Origin: an uncultured Bacteroidota bacterium
GTDB lineage: Bacteria > Bacteroidota > Bacteroidia > Flavobacteriales > Flavobacteriaceae
Assembly: GCA_902622595.1 (NCBI GenBank)
Contig: CACNQM010000002.1
Location: 177,736 to 241,735 of the forward strand
Length of the DNA: 64,000 nt
Reading direction: 5' to 3'
The notes under the pieces were generated by a model. The model did no database searches, had not been told where the DNA came from, and worked only from the letters and a program-made list of their open reading frames with translations. Made by a program: the position numbers and the translations under genes. This document shows, in pieces, positions 1 to 8,877 of the stretch. Position 1 is the stretch's first letter. Every line of letters starts with the position of its first letter.

Positions 1-308
1 GTACCAGTATCAATTAAAACTTCCATATTTCCTGCATCAGGTGCCTGACAATTAAAAACGTAGAAACCATATGGACTTGCACCAAGAATTTCACTTACCT
101 CTCCATGTTGTTCAAGAGATAAGCCAAGACCACCATATTCTTTTGATACTTGAGGTAACCAAAAGCCCATATTTTTTACTTTCTCTCTTAATTCATTAAG
201 CTTAGGAAGCTTTTCATTCCACTCTGAATTAACAATCCATGGTTCTAGTGAAATTAATTCATCGTTTATAAATGTTCTAATTTGTTCTTTTACTTCTGTA
301 AAGTTCAT
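1..308 (-). CDS. Acyl-CoA dehydrogenase, N-terminal part (cut by window edge)
   Basis: The protein starts MNFTEVKEQIRTFINDEL, and 102 residues are visible before the left edge removes the rest. The visible part is the all-helical N-terminal domain of the acyl-CoA dehydrogenase family, with the typical GLGLSLEQHGEVSE stretch near residues 60-73. These FAD enzymes introduce a double bond into acyl-CoA and pass electrons to ETF; ETF genes lie in this window at 8128-9828. The gene is last of three minus-strand genes, 24 nt after the MaoC gene. Substrate cannot be told from this fragment. Confidence 0.85.
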   Translation of the reverse strand, partial: MNFTEVKEQIRTFINDELISLEPWIVNSEWNEKLPKLNELREKVKNMGFWLPQVSKEYGGLGLSLEQHGEVSEILGASPYGFYVFNCQAPDAGNMEVLIDTG

Positions 309-332
309 TTTTAGTTATTTAAATTTTATTTT

Positions 333-812
333 TTAGCTAGGAAGTGAATATATTAATGAAATTGTCTCTGCTACGCAAACAGGTTTAATCTCACCATCAA
401 CTTCAAATATAATTTTGAAAGTATATTTTGCTCCTCCTGTAACTTGCTCAATATTTATTAAAGACACCTTACCTCTAAATTTTGACTCAGCTGGAGTAGC
501 ATTAGGAAATCGAACCTTTTCAAGACCATAGTTTACAGCAAGTGCAATGTTATTTAACTTTAATGTTTGAAACACAACCTGTGATGCATAAGAAAGTATA
601 TGAAACCCATGAGCTATGGTTTTTTTATAAGGAGAATATTTTGCAGCTTTTTCTTGATCAATATGAATCCACTGTTTATCTTCAGTTAATTCTGCAAATT
701 TATTCACTTTATCTTGTGACATATCAAACCACTCAGATATTCCAATTTCTTTTCCAAGGTATTTATCTAAATCTTCTAAATTTTCTATTTCTGTTGAATA
801 AGGTTTTTCCAT
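333..812 (-). CDS. MaoC-like hot-dog-fold enoyl-CoA hydratase
   Basis: This is a 159-residue single hot-dog-domain protein, the usual length for MaoC/PhaJ-type (R)-specific hydratases. The hydratase-2 type motif is visible: the Asp of TEDKQWIH at about 44 and the IHID His residues, followed by IAHGFHIL at about 66-73. The family hydrates trans-2-enoyl-CoA. It sits 9 nt downstream of the SDR gene and 24 nt upstream of the acyl-CoA dehydrogenase gene, so the three are very likely one operon carrying successive steps of an acyl-CoA breakdown or modification pathway. The family is clear; the substrate is inference. Confidence 0.85.
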   Translation of the reverse strand: MEKPYSTEIENLEDLDKYLGKEIGISEWFDMSQDKVNKFAELTEDKQWIHIDQEKAAKYSPYKKTIAHGFHILSYASQVVFQTLKLNNIALAVNYGLEKVRFPNATPAESKFRGKVSLINIEQVTGGAKYTFKIIFEVDGEIKPVCVAETISLIYSLPS

Positions 813-821
813 AATGTTCTG

Positions 822-1598
822 TTAATTTATCATATAACCACCATCTATATTAAATGTTTCACCAGTTGTATAACTTGAGGCTTCAGAAGCAAGATAAAGA
901 GCTATTCCTGATATTTCGTCAGGATCTCCAGCCCTTCGAATTGGTAGATCACCGAGCCATGTTTCCAACATTTCTTCGTTTTGCCATAAAGCTGAACTTA
1001 ATTTTGTTTTAATTAACCCAGGGCAAATTGCATTTGACCTTATCCCATATTTTCCCCACTCCTTTGCTTGAGATTTAGTAAGCATTGATATTGCAGCTTT
1101 ACTAATGGAGTAAACTCCCAACCCTTTGTCAGGCTTATTTGCCTCAACTGATGATATATTTATAATAGAACCAGACTTATTTTCCTTCATATAATCAAAC
1201 ACAAGATTGGATAGTTTGAAAGGGGATTTTGTATTAATATCTAATATTTTATTAAAAAGTTTTTCATTAGCATTTTCCAAACGATCAAACACAGGATTTA
1301 TTCCAGCATTATTAACAAGTATATCAATTTTTCCATATTTATTGATTGTAGTCTCAATTAGATTTTTTAACTGATCATCTTCACCAACATGACATTCGCA
1401 AGCAATAGCATTATAACCATTTGCAGATATTTCTTTAACAACTCTCTCGATACCTTCTTGTGATCTACTACTTACAACAACCTTTGCACCAAATTCTGCA
1501 AATGCTTTTGCAATTGAGGCTCCTATACCTTTACTAGCCCCAGTTACAATTGCTACCTTATCTGTTAAATCAAATAAGTTCTTATATTTTGATTTCAT
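822..1598 (-). CDS. Short-chain dehydrogenase/reductase (SDR)
   Basis: A 258-residue classical SDR. It has the Rossmann dinucleotide motif TGASKGIG at 19-26, the NNAG motif near 96, the catalytic Ser of NISS near 150 and YxxxK (YSISK) near 163, then the PG motif and the C-terminal GGYMIN end. Such enzymes oxidise or reduce a hydroxyl/keto group using NAD(P)H. First gene of the minus-strand run with MaoC and acyl-CoA dehydrogenase, so 3-hydroxyacyl-CoA (or a related alcohol) is the likely substrate. It is divergent from the acyl-CoA ligase gene across a 168-bp spacer that contains a run of nine G. Confidence 0.85.
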   Translation of the reverse strand: MKSKYKNLFDLTDKVAIVTGASKGIGASIAKAFAEFGAKVVVSSRSQEGIERVVKEISANGYNAIACECHVGEDDQLKNLIETTINKYGKIDILVNNAGINPVFDRLENANEKLFNKILDINTKSPFKLSNLVFDYMKENKSGSIINISSVEANKPDKGLGVYSISKAAISMLTKSQAKEWGKYGIRSNAICPGLIKTKLSSALWQNEEMLETWLGDLPIRRAGDPDEISGIALYLASEASSYTTGETFNIDGGYMIN

Positions 1599-1673
1599 TT
1601 TTATGTTTTGATTATCATTTTTATGTAATATACTAATTGATTTAATTTGATTAATATGATTCTTATATAAAAA

Positions 1674-1682
1674 GGGGGGGGG
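1674..1682. repeat. G9 homopolymer in a divergent promoter region
   Basis: Nine consecutive G, preceded by five A, lie in the 168-bp spacer between the divergent SDR and acyl-CoA ligase genes, 84 nt before the ligase ATG. A G run this long stands out in such AT-rich DNA. Homopolymers of this kind can slip during replication and alter promoter spacing. Whether it overlaps a promoter element is not shown by the sequence. Confidence 0.6.
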
Positions 1683-1766
1683 AAACTAAAAATTAAAACT
1701 TGCAAAGCATGTCATAGTTTTTAAAGCTGAGAATAATCTTTTATATTTAAATAAAAACCAAAAGAT

Positions 1767-3455
1767 ATGATTGCAAATCAGGAATTATTTGAACTAAAAT
1801 TCTACGAATGGGAGAAAGAGTTTAAAGACAAGCCTTATCTTAGGCAGCCAATAGGTGAAACATGGGAAGAGTATACGTGGGGTGAAGTTGGTGATATGGC
1901 TAGAAGATTAGCATCTGGACTAAAATCACTTAATCTTAGAGAGGGAGCTCACATAGGTATTTATTCTAAAAATTGTAGAGAATGGATAATCTCAGATTTA
2001 GCAATTGTAATGGCAGGATATGTCTCTGTTCCTTTTTTTCCATCTTTAAATGGTAAGGAACTTTCCTATATAATGGATTATGGTGATGTTGATGCTTTAT
2101 TTATAGGGAAAATTGAAACTTGGGATGATATAAAGGACGATTTACCAAACGAAATGCCAATAATAAGATTCCCAAAATATGAAGGGTGTTCAAATGTTAC
2201 TAAAGGATATGAGTGGCATGAATTTATCAATAGTAATGAGCCCATTGAAAATCCACATCAACCCAAACTATCAGATCTATGGACTATAATTTTTACATCT
2301 GGAACAACAGGTAACCCTAAAGGAGTTATGTTAACATACCAGGCAATTGACGGTATAAAAGTTGTTCTGGATGATCCCAACAATCCTCTAGGAATAAAAC
2401 ATACTGGAAATAATGATTTTATTTCCTACTTACCATTAAATCATATTTTTGAGAGGGTTGTCATAGAATGGTGTTCATTTAGGTATGGAGGTACCATTTC
2501 ATTTGTAGAATCTATTGAAACTTTTGGCCAAAACTTAAAAGAAGTACAGCCACATGTATTTGCTGCTGCTCCAAGGGTTTGGACAAAACTTCAAATGGGT
2601 ATTTTGTCTAAATTTCCTCAGAAAAAGTTAGACACTTTACTTAAAATTCCGTTGTTTTCAACTATTCTTAAAAAATTAATTAGAAAAGGACTTGGTTTTA
2701 GCAGAGTCAGAGTAACAGTTTCAGGGTCAGCACCAATGCCAGTTGAATTGATTGAGTGGTTTAGAAAAATTGGAGTATATATAACCAATGGATATGGTAT
2801 GACTGAGAATTGTGCAATATGTAGTTCTGTAGATGGAAAAGACTTTAACAAATTAAATACTGTTGGAAAACCACAAAAGGGTGTTGAGCTTAAAATCGAT
2901 GAGGGAACAGGTGAAATTTTAATGCGTGGACCTTTTGTTATGATTGGTTATTATAAAAATGAAGAACTATCAAATGAAACGTTAAGAGGTGGTTGGCTCC
3001 ATACAGGAGATAAAGGGTTCTTGGATGATGACGGTTATCTTCACATAAGCGGAAGAGTTGCTGATAGCTTCAAGACATCAAAAGGAGAATATATTGAACC
3101 ACTTACTTTAGAGCAGTTCTTTGTTAATATGAATGAAATTGAAGAAGTATGTGTAGTAGGTCTTGGAATTGCTCAACCAATGTGTCTAATTCAATTATCA
3201 GAGATTGGTAATAGCACATCTAGGGATAATCTTTCAAAAATGTTCCTTGATACACTTGAAAGTATTAATAGTAACCTTGTAAACTATAAAAAAATATCAA
3301 CCCTAGTAATTGTTAAAGATGAGTGGACGCAAGAAAATGGAATTGTTGGACCAACTCAAAAATTGAAGCGAGGAGCGGTTGATGAAAAGTATAATAAAAA
3401 CTACTTAAGTTGGCATGAATCAGACCAAAAATTAATTTTTGAGGACAGCTTTTGA
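1767..3455 (+). CDS. AMP-forming acyl-CoA synthetase (long-chain fatty acid-CoA ligase type)
   Basis: A 562-residue ANL-superfamily enzyme that activates a carboxylic acid to acyl-CoA through an acyl-adenylate. Seen motifs are the P-loop-like TSGTTGNPKG at about 177-186, NGYGMTE at about 340-346, the HTGD Asp near 414 and the hinge region SGRVADSFKTSKGEYIEP. The SFK/KGEYIEP wording is that of long-chain acyl-CoA ligases. It is divergent from the acyl-CoA dehydrogenase/MaoC/SDR operon and followed by a TonB receptor, which suggests uptake and activation of a lipid-like acid. Exact chain length or substrate is unknown. Confidence 0.88.
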   Translation: MIANQELFELKFYEWEKEFKDKPYLRQPIGETWEEYTWGEVGDMARRLASGLKSLNLREGAHIGIYSKNCREWIISDLAIVMAGYVSVPFFPSLNGKELSYIMDYGDVDALFIGKIETWDDIKDDLPNEMPIIRFPKYEGCSNVTKGYEWHEFINSNEPIENPHQPKLSDLWTIIFTSGTTGNPKGVMLTYQAIDGIKVVLDDPNNPLGIKHTGNNDFISYLPLNHIFERVVIEWCSFRYGGTISFVESIETFGQNLKEVQPHVFAAAPRVWTKLQMGILSKFPQKKLDTLLKIPLFSTILKKLIRKGLGFSRVRVTVSGSAPMPVELIEWFRKIGVYITNGYGMTENCAICSSVDGKDFNKLNTVGKPQKGVELKIDEGTGEILMRGPFVMIGYYKNEELSNETLRGGWLHTGDKGFLDDDGYLHISGRVADSFKTSKGEYIEPLTLEQFFVNMNEIEEVCVVGLGIAQPMCLIQLSEIGNSTSRDNLSKMFLDTLESINSNLVNYKKISTLVIVKDEWTQENGIVGPTQKLKRGAVDEKYNKNYLSWHESDQKLIFEDSF

Positions 3456-3655
3456 TTCTTTCTTAAAATTCATGTAAGGCATTAGCAACATAATTTCTTT
3501 TGGTACATGAAAAAAATTATGTTAACTTGGACCTTAATCAGATCAAGTAAAGTGTGGATATAGCTTTGTTTACAGCCCATCCTGTGCATTACTTGCTTAA
3601 ATTATAAACTAGTTATCGAAAAGAGTTAACTTTGACATAACAAAACCTAACTAAT

Positions 3656-6580
3656 ATGAAAAATATTTTAAATAAATATTATTTAGCCTTTATGGCTGTA
3701 ATTCTATTTGGTAGTGTTTATTCTCAAACTCAAGTTTCAGGTTCTGTAATGGACGCTGATAACATGGAGCCAATTCCAGGAGTAAACGTTATCATTGACG
3801 GTACAAACGTCGGAACTGTTACAGATTTCGATGGAAATTTTGTCATTAATACAAGTCAAGATGCCCCTTTAACACTTGTGATAAGCTATGTTGGATATAG
3901 CGCTCAACGTGTTAATGTAACATCTTCAGGTCAAAATATTAATATCTCCCTTTCAGCAGGTCAAAACCTTGAAGAGGTAATTATTTCTGCTTCTAGGAGA
4001 GCTCAAAAGGTTACTGAAGCTCCTGCCTCGGTAAGTGTAATATCTACAAGAGAAATTGAAAATTCAGCTCAGGTAACAGAACCAACAAGAATACTTGTTT
4101 CTGTTCCAGGTGTTCAAATTCAACAACAAACCGCTAACTCTCTTAACATAGAGATGAGAGCTGGATCTGGAGTTTTTGGTACATCTTCTTATGTAATGAG
4201 AGATAACAGAGGATTAATAACTCCAGCTGCAGGAACTTTCTTTAGTTTCCAGCAGGGCTTATCAAATCTGGATCTAGCAACTGTTGAGGTTGTAAGAGGT
4301 GCTGCAGGTGTTCTTTATGGACCAGGTGTTACTTCAGGTGTTGTTCACTTTAGAAGTAAAAGTCCTATCGACTTTACAGGAAATTCTGCATCTTTTTGGG
4401 GTGGAGAGTTAAATACTTTTGGTTCTGAGTTTAGAATTGCAAGAGCTAACGATAGTAAAACTTTTGGTTGGAAAATTAATGCTAGATATAATTCTGGTGA
4501 TGATTTCACTTATGATGAAGATGAAGCAACGTTGGCTGCTAAAGTTGGTGGAATTAACAGTATAATTAGACAGCCTGTTATTAAGGACATGATGGTTGAT
4601 CCTGTAGCTTCACAAAATGGTGATGTGCTTTATGATTTTAGCGGAGGAAACGCCTTAATTGATGATTATAGCAATGTTGCATTTGATACAAGTCTAGAAT
4701 GGAGGCCAAGTGATGACACTAACTATCAAGTTAGTGCTGGATTGAGTAATGGTGGTGGTCTATTTTTTCAAGATTTAGGTATTGCATATGCTGATGGTAG
4801 TACTTACTGGGGTCAAGTTCAAGCAACGAAAGGTAATTGGTACGCTCAAGCATTTATAGACCATAATGATGGTGGTAAATCAGATAACCCAACATTCTTA
4901 TATGGTACTGGTTTACGTCAGGTTGCAAAGAGAACAAGTATTGAAGCACAAATTCAGTATAACTTTGATTTGCCATGGCTCTTTGATTCAGAATGGACTG
5001 TAGGGTATGATTACAGAAACACAGATTCTGACTCAGAATACACTTTATGGGGAAGAAACGAAGACACTGACGATTATATAACTAATGGTTTTTACGGTCA
5101 AGGTACACTTGCTATGTCAGAAAAAGTAGATTTAGTAGTAGCAGGTAGATATGATCAAGCAAGTTTTATTAGCGCAGGAGAATTTGCTCCTAGAGCTGCA
5201 CTTGTTTGGAAAAAATCAGATAAAACAACATGGAGGTTAGCTTACAACAAAGCTTTATCTGGACCTACTGCACTTGCAATGTACATTGACTTCCCAATTA
5301 CTACTGCAGTACCAGGAGTTTTAGGTGCATGGTTAAGTGGTCAAAGTACTCCGCAAAGCTTTGGTGACCCATCAACTCAAGTAATTGATTTGGCAGGTCT
5401 TCCTGTTGATATCCCTGTTTCAGCTGCAGGTGGTGGATTACCTTTGGCTATACCGTATGGAAATGTTGCGTCTGCATCGCTTGCTGGTTTATATGCACAA
5501 GCTCCTTCGTTACAACCTTTACTAACACCTTTCTTTGCTAGTTATGCTGGTCCTGCTGGTGGTTCAGGAATTTTAAGTCCTTATGATTTCTTTGAGCCTT
5601 CTCAAACTACCGGTAATAGAGGTGCAGGAAGGGGAAGATTTAGCTCTGTAGAAAATGTTGAATTAGGTGTTTCAACTGTAATAGGTGAAAAACTAAGAAT
5701 TAGTGCTGACCTATATTCATATGTAAACAGAGGTTTCACAAACTTTAACGCAATTGGAGATACATATGCACTAGTTGGCTCAAATATACCAGAAGATCTT
5801 GGAGCTGCAGTTGCTGCTGATGCTACCGCGTATGTTACTGGTGCTTTAACTGCTGTTACAACTCAAACTTATCAAGCTGTTGCTGCACAATTTGGACTTC
5901 CATTTAGTGTTGTTGCATCGGGTGCTCTTGCTGCACAAGGTGTACCTGCGCTTGAAACTGCAATTGCAGGTGGTGTTGCACAAACTCTTGGTGGAATTAA
6001 TGGTGCTTTCCAGGCTGGTGGTGCCGGATTTGTAGATCAATTGGGGCCTCTATTTGGTGCAATAGGTGCTGTTGAGTCTGATAGAGTTCCTCAGGGAGAC
6101 GGTATAACTCATATCACAACTGGATATACTAATTATGAAGATGCTGTAAGATCTCACTTTGGAGGTGACTTTAGTATGGATTACTTTGCCAATGGTGATG
6201 TAAGACTTTGGGCAAATGCTTCTTGGTTAAGTCAAAATGAGTGGATTCCAGGAGAAGATAATGATGATGACTTACCTAGTACATCATATCTAAATGTTCC
6301 TAAGTGGAAATACAGAATGGGTGTTGATTATACACCACTAACTGGATGGAACTTCTCAGTATCATTCCAACATGATGATAAATTTAGATCAGTTCAAGGT
6401 TTCTGGAATGGTATGGTTGAAGCTAAAAACCTAATTGATGCAAGTGTAGGGTATAAATTTAGTCCTAATTTAAGATTTGATGTATCTGCAACTAACCTTA
6501 CAGATAAACCATATCAAACATATCCTAACCTACCTACAATTAGAAGAAGAGTATTAGGAAAACTTACTTTCAACTTCTAA
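3656..6580 (+). CDS. TonB-dependent receptor with carboxypeptidase-regulatory-like N-domain
   Basis: A 974-residue outer-membrane receptor. It has a signal peptide (about 1-23, ending VYSQ), a carboxypeptidase-D regulatory-like domain (about 25-110), a plug domain starting near EEVIISASRRAQ and a beta-barrel ending in KLTFNF with the terminal aromatic residue. Two barrel segments, about 545-640 and 715-805, are very rich in Ala, Gly, Leu, Pro and Val. That is unusual for extracellular loops, which are normally polar, and hints at a hydrophobic ligand. It follows the acyl-CoA ligase, and a strong terminator follows at 6601. The imported substrate is not determined. Confidence 0.9.
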   Translation: MKNILNKYYLAFMAVILFGSVYSQTQVSGSVMDADNMEPIPGVNVIIDGTNVGTVTDFDGNFVINTSQDAPLTLVISYVGYSAQRVNVTSSGQNINISLSAGQNLEEVIISASRRAQKVTEAPASVSVISTREIENSAQVTEPTRILVSVPGVQIQQQTANSLNIEMRAGSGVFGTSSYVMRDNRGLITPAAGTFFSFQQGLSNLDLATVEVVRGAAGVLYGPGVTSGVVHFRSKSPIDFTGNSASFWGGELNTFGSEFRIARANDSKTFGWKINARYNSGDDFTYDEDEATLAAKVGGINSIIRQPVIKDMMVDPVASQNGDVLYDFSGGNALIDDYSNVAFDTSLEWRPSDDTNYQVSAGLSNGGGLFFQDLGIAYADGSTYWGQVQATKGNWYAQAFIDHNDGGKSDNPTFLYGTGLRQVAKRTSIEAQIQYNFDLPWLFDSEWTVGYDYRNTDSDSEYTLWGRNEDTDDYITNGFYGQGTLAMSEKVDLVVAGRYDQASFISAGEFAPRAALVWKKSDKTTWRLAYNKALSGPTALAMYIDFPITTAVPGVLGAWLSGQSTPQSFGDPSTQVIDLAGLPVDIPVSAAGGGLPLAIPYGNVASASLAGLYAQAPSLQPLLTPFFASYAGPAGGSGILSPYDFFEPSQTTGNRGAGRGRFSSVENVELGVSTVIGEKLRISADLYSYVNRGFTNFNAIGDTYALVGSNIPEDLGAAVAADATAYVTGALTAVTTQTYQAVAAQFGLPFSVVASGALAAQGVPALETAIAGGVAQTLGGINGAFQAGGAGFVDQLGPLFGAIGAVESDRVPQGDGITHITTGYTNYEDAVRSHFGGDFSMDYFANGDVRLWANASWLSQNEWIPGEDNDDDLPSTSYLNVPKWKYRMGVDYTPLTGWNFSVSFQHDDKFRSVQGFWNGMVEAKNLIDASVGYKFSPNLRFDVSATNLTDKPYQTYPNLPTIRRRVLGKLTFNF

Positions 6581-6600
6581 TTATTCATAATATTATCATA

Positions 6601-6631
6601 AAAAGAGCAACTTTGGTTGCTCTTTTTTTTT
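6601..6631 (+). terminator. Intrinsic terminator after the first TonB receptor
   Basis: A perfect 11-bp stem (6601-6611 pairing with 6616-6626, core AGAGCAAC/GTTGCTCT) closes a 4-nt loop, and the T run continues to 6631. It lies 20 nt after the receptor stop and separates it from the HMG-CoA synthase transcript. Confidence 0.9.
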
Positions 6632-6674
6632 GGATAAACTTTTATGTAACTATATTTGAATCTAAGCAATCGTA

Positions 6675-8117
6675 ATGAAAAAAGTCGGTATTGATTCACT
6701 CTCATATTATGTCCCATCTCTCTATTTAGATATTGAGGAACTGGCTTTGGCTCGTGAGATTCCTTCAGAAAAGCTAGTTAAGGGATTAGGTCTTAAAAAA
6801 ATGGCTACCCCTGACTATGACGAAGACTCTGCCTCAATTGCAGCAAACTCATTATACAGACTTATAAAGGAGAATAATATTGATCCTAGAAAAATTGGAA
6901 GGGTTTACCTAGGTACAGAAAGTGGTGTTGATGCTTCTAAACCTACATCTTCATATGTAGTTGAAATTATTGAAGATGTTTTTGCTAGTGAATATGGTGA
7001 AAGATGTTTTAAGAATTGTGATATTGTCGATCTTACTTTTGCTTGTGCAGGTGCTGTTGATGCGCTACAAAATTGTTGTGATTGGGTAAGAAATGGTAAA
7101 AATAGACAAGCAATTGTAATTGCATCTGATATTGCTAAATATGAGCTAAATTCATCTGGTGAATACACACAAGGTGCAGGATCTGTTTCAATGTTGATTT
7201 GTGAAGACCCATCAATTATATCTTTTGATGGAGCATGGGGAGTGTCTACAAAGGGGATTGGAGATTTTTTCAAACCAAGAAGAATTTTTAAGAAATCTAA
7301 TCTTCTAATTGAAGCTGCAAAACTTTTTGGAAAAGAAGTCTCTGTAAATGAAGCTGAAGATCTCATAAATATATCTGACTCAAAATTTTGGTCTGACTCA
7401 AATGATCTTGTTGAGGTCTACAAAGAGGAACCAATATTTGAAGGACAATTTTCAAATGAAAGTTATAAAGAAAGAGTATATGAGGCTATTGAGAACTTTA
7501 ATGAACAAAATCAAAGAGATATTTTAAGTGATTGGGAAAATATAATTTTCCACCTTCCTTATGCGTATCATGGTAGGAGAATGATTGTTGAAAAATGGAT
7601 AGACTGGATGAAAGGAAATAATCAACTTGACAAAATATACTCAGAAATTGGTAAGCCAGATTCAACTGAAGACAAAGATTGGATAAAAAAAGTTTCAAAA
7701 TCAGATATTTACAATTCTTTCATTAGAGAAAAAATTTCCCCAGGTGAGAAAGCCTCATCAGAAATTGGTAACATGTATACTGCATCCATTTTTATGTCAT
7801 TAATTAGCTCTTTAGTTGAATCTTTAGATAAAGATAAAAAACTTGAAAATAAGAAAATAGGTTTTATTAGTTATGGTAGTGGATCTAAAGCTAAAATATT
7901 TGAAGGTAACATTGAAAAAGATTGGATTAAAAAGACTAAACTGATCAAATTATTTGAAAACCTTGATAGTAGAAAAAAAGTGAGTATAGATGTCTATGAG
8001 AATCTTCACAAAAGAAAAATATCATCTAACATAAACAATAACGATGGAATCATAAAACTTTCTAAAATATCCAACGGTGAGTTTACTGAAGGTCTTAGGA
8101 AGTATGTAAAGTATTAA
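6675..8117 (+). CDS. Hydroxymethylglutaryl-CoA synthase family protein
   Basis: A 480-residue thiolase-fold enzyme that condenses acetyl-CoA with acetoacetyl-CoA to HMG-CoA, an early step of the mevalonate route used by Flavobacteriia for isoprenoids. Catalytic candidates are in place: Glu82 in LGTES, nucleophile Cys124 in TFACAGAVDAL and His293 in FHLPYAYHGRRM. FFKPRR and EYTQGAG are also typical. It is followed after 10 nt by the ETF genes, and the terminator upstream suggests a separate transcript. Family assignment is firm. A role in leucine or acyl breakdown instead of the mevalonate pathway cannot be excluded, given the acyl-CoA neighbours. Confidence 0.88.
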   Translation: MKKVGIDSLSYYVPSLYLDIEELALAREIPSEKLVKGLGLKKMATPDYDEDSASIAANSLYRLIKENNIDPRKIGRVYLGTESGVDASKPTSSYVVEIIEDVFASEYGERCFKNCDIVDLTFACAGAVDALQNCCDWVRNGKNRQAIVIASDIAKYELNSSGEYTQGAGSVSMLICEDPSIISFDGAWGVSTKGIGDFFKPRRIFKKSNLLIEAAKLFGKEVSVNEAEDLINISDSKFWSDSNDLVEVYKEEPIFEGQFSNESYKERVYEAIENFNEQNQRDILSDWENIIFHLPYAYHGRRMIVEKWIDWMKGNNQLDKIYSEIGKPDSTEDKDWIKKVSKSDIYNSFIREKISPGEKASSEIGNMYTASIFMSLISSLVESLDKDKKLENKKIGFISYGSGSKAKIFEGNIEKDWIKKTKLIKLFENLDSRKKVSIDVYENLHKRKISSNINNNDGIIKLSKISNGEFTEGLRKYVKY

Positions 8118-8127
8118 ACATAATAAA

Positions 8128-8874
8128 ATGAATATTCTGGTTTGTATTAGCAATGTGCCTGACACTACATCAAAAATCAATTTTATTGAAAATGATTCAA
8201 ATTTTGATACTAATGGTGTTCAATTTATAATTAATCCAAATGATGAGTTTGGATTAACCAAGGCTGTTTGGATGAAAGAATCAAACCAAGCAAATGTTAC
8301 AGCATTAACTGTTGGTGATTCCTCAGTAGAAGCAACTCTAAGAAAATGTCTTGCAATTGGAGCAGACAAAGCAATTAGAATTGATTGTCCAGCACATGAT
8401 GCATATTCTGTAGCTAAAGAAATTGAAGCGCATTGTAAGGAAACAAAATATGATTTAATTATTTGTGGAAGAGAATCAATTGATTATAATGGTGGTTTAG
8501 TCCCTGGACTTTTAGCAGGACTTCTTGACTTTAACTTTATAACAAATTGTGTGAAATTAGAGATTAAAGAATCAAAAGCAACCTTCTCTCGAGAAATGTC
8601 TGGAGGGACTGAGATAAGTGAATGTGAACTACCTCTTGTTGTTGGTTCTCAAAAAGGGTTAGTTGAAGAAAGTGATCTTATTATTCCTAATATGAGGGGG
8701 ATAATGATGGCTAGACAAAAACCCTTGGATGTAGTTCCAGCTCAAGGTATCAATCCCAAAACTCGTGATAAAAAATTTAGTAAACCCGAGGCTAAAAGCG
8801 AAGTAAAGCTTGTTAAAGCAGACGAACTTGACAAGTTAATTGACCTATTAGAAAACGAAGCAAAAGTAATTTAA
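8128..8874 (+). CDS. etfB: Electron transfer flavoprotein subunit beta
   Basis: A 248-residue ETF beta subunit, normal length. Recognisable blocks are NILVCISNVPDT at the start, FIINPNDEFGLTKAVW near 30-48, the ICGRESIDYNGGLVPGLLAGLL region and the C-terminal ARQKPL segment. With the alpha subunit it carries electrons from acyl-CoA dehydrogenases, such as the partial one at the left edge, toward the respiratory chain. The alpha gene starts 3 nt later, so the two are translated together. Confidence 0.95.
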   Translation: MNILVCISNVPDTTSKINFIENDSNFDTNGVQFIINPNDEFGLTKAVWMKESNQANVTALTVGDSSVEATLRKCLAIGADKAIRIDCPAHDAYSVAKEIEAHCKETKYDLIICGRESIDYNGGLVPGLLAGLLDFNFITNCVKLEIKESKATFSREMSGGTEISECELPLVVGSQKGLVEESDLIIPNMRGIMMARQKPLDVVPAQGINPKTRDKKFSKPEAKSEVKLVKADELDKLIDLLENEAKVI

Positions 8875-8877
8875 CAA

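Noticed and set aside
3500..3600. Imperfect inverted repeat CAAGTAA / TTACTTG about 40 nt apart upstream of the first TonB receptor, considered as a riboswitch or operator
   Set aside because: Only 7 bp pair, the arms are far apart and the interior shows no conserved RNA motif I recognise.
5846..6040. Open frames on the strand opposite the TonB receptor Ala/Gly-rich segment and opposite other large genes
   Set aside because: They mirror codon structure of the real genes, contain Ser/Cys-rich nonsense and have no start context or homology.
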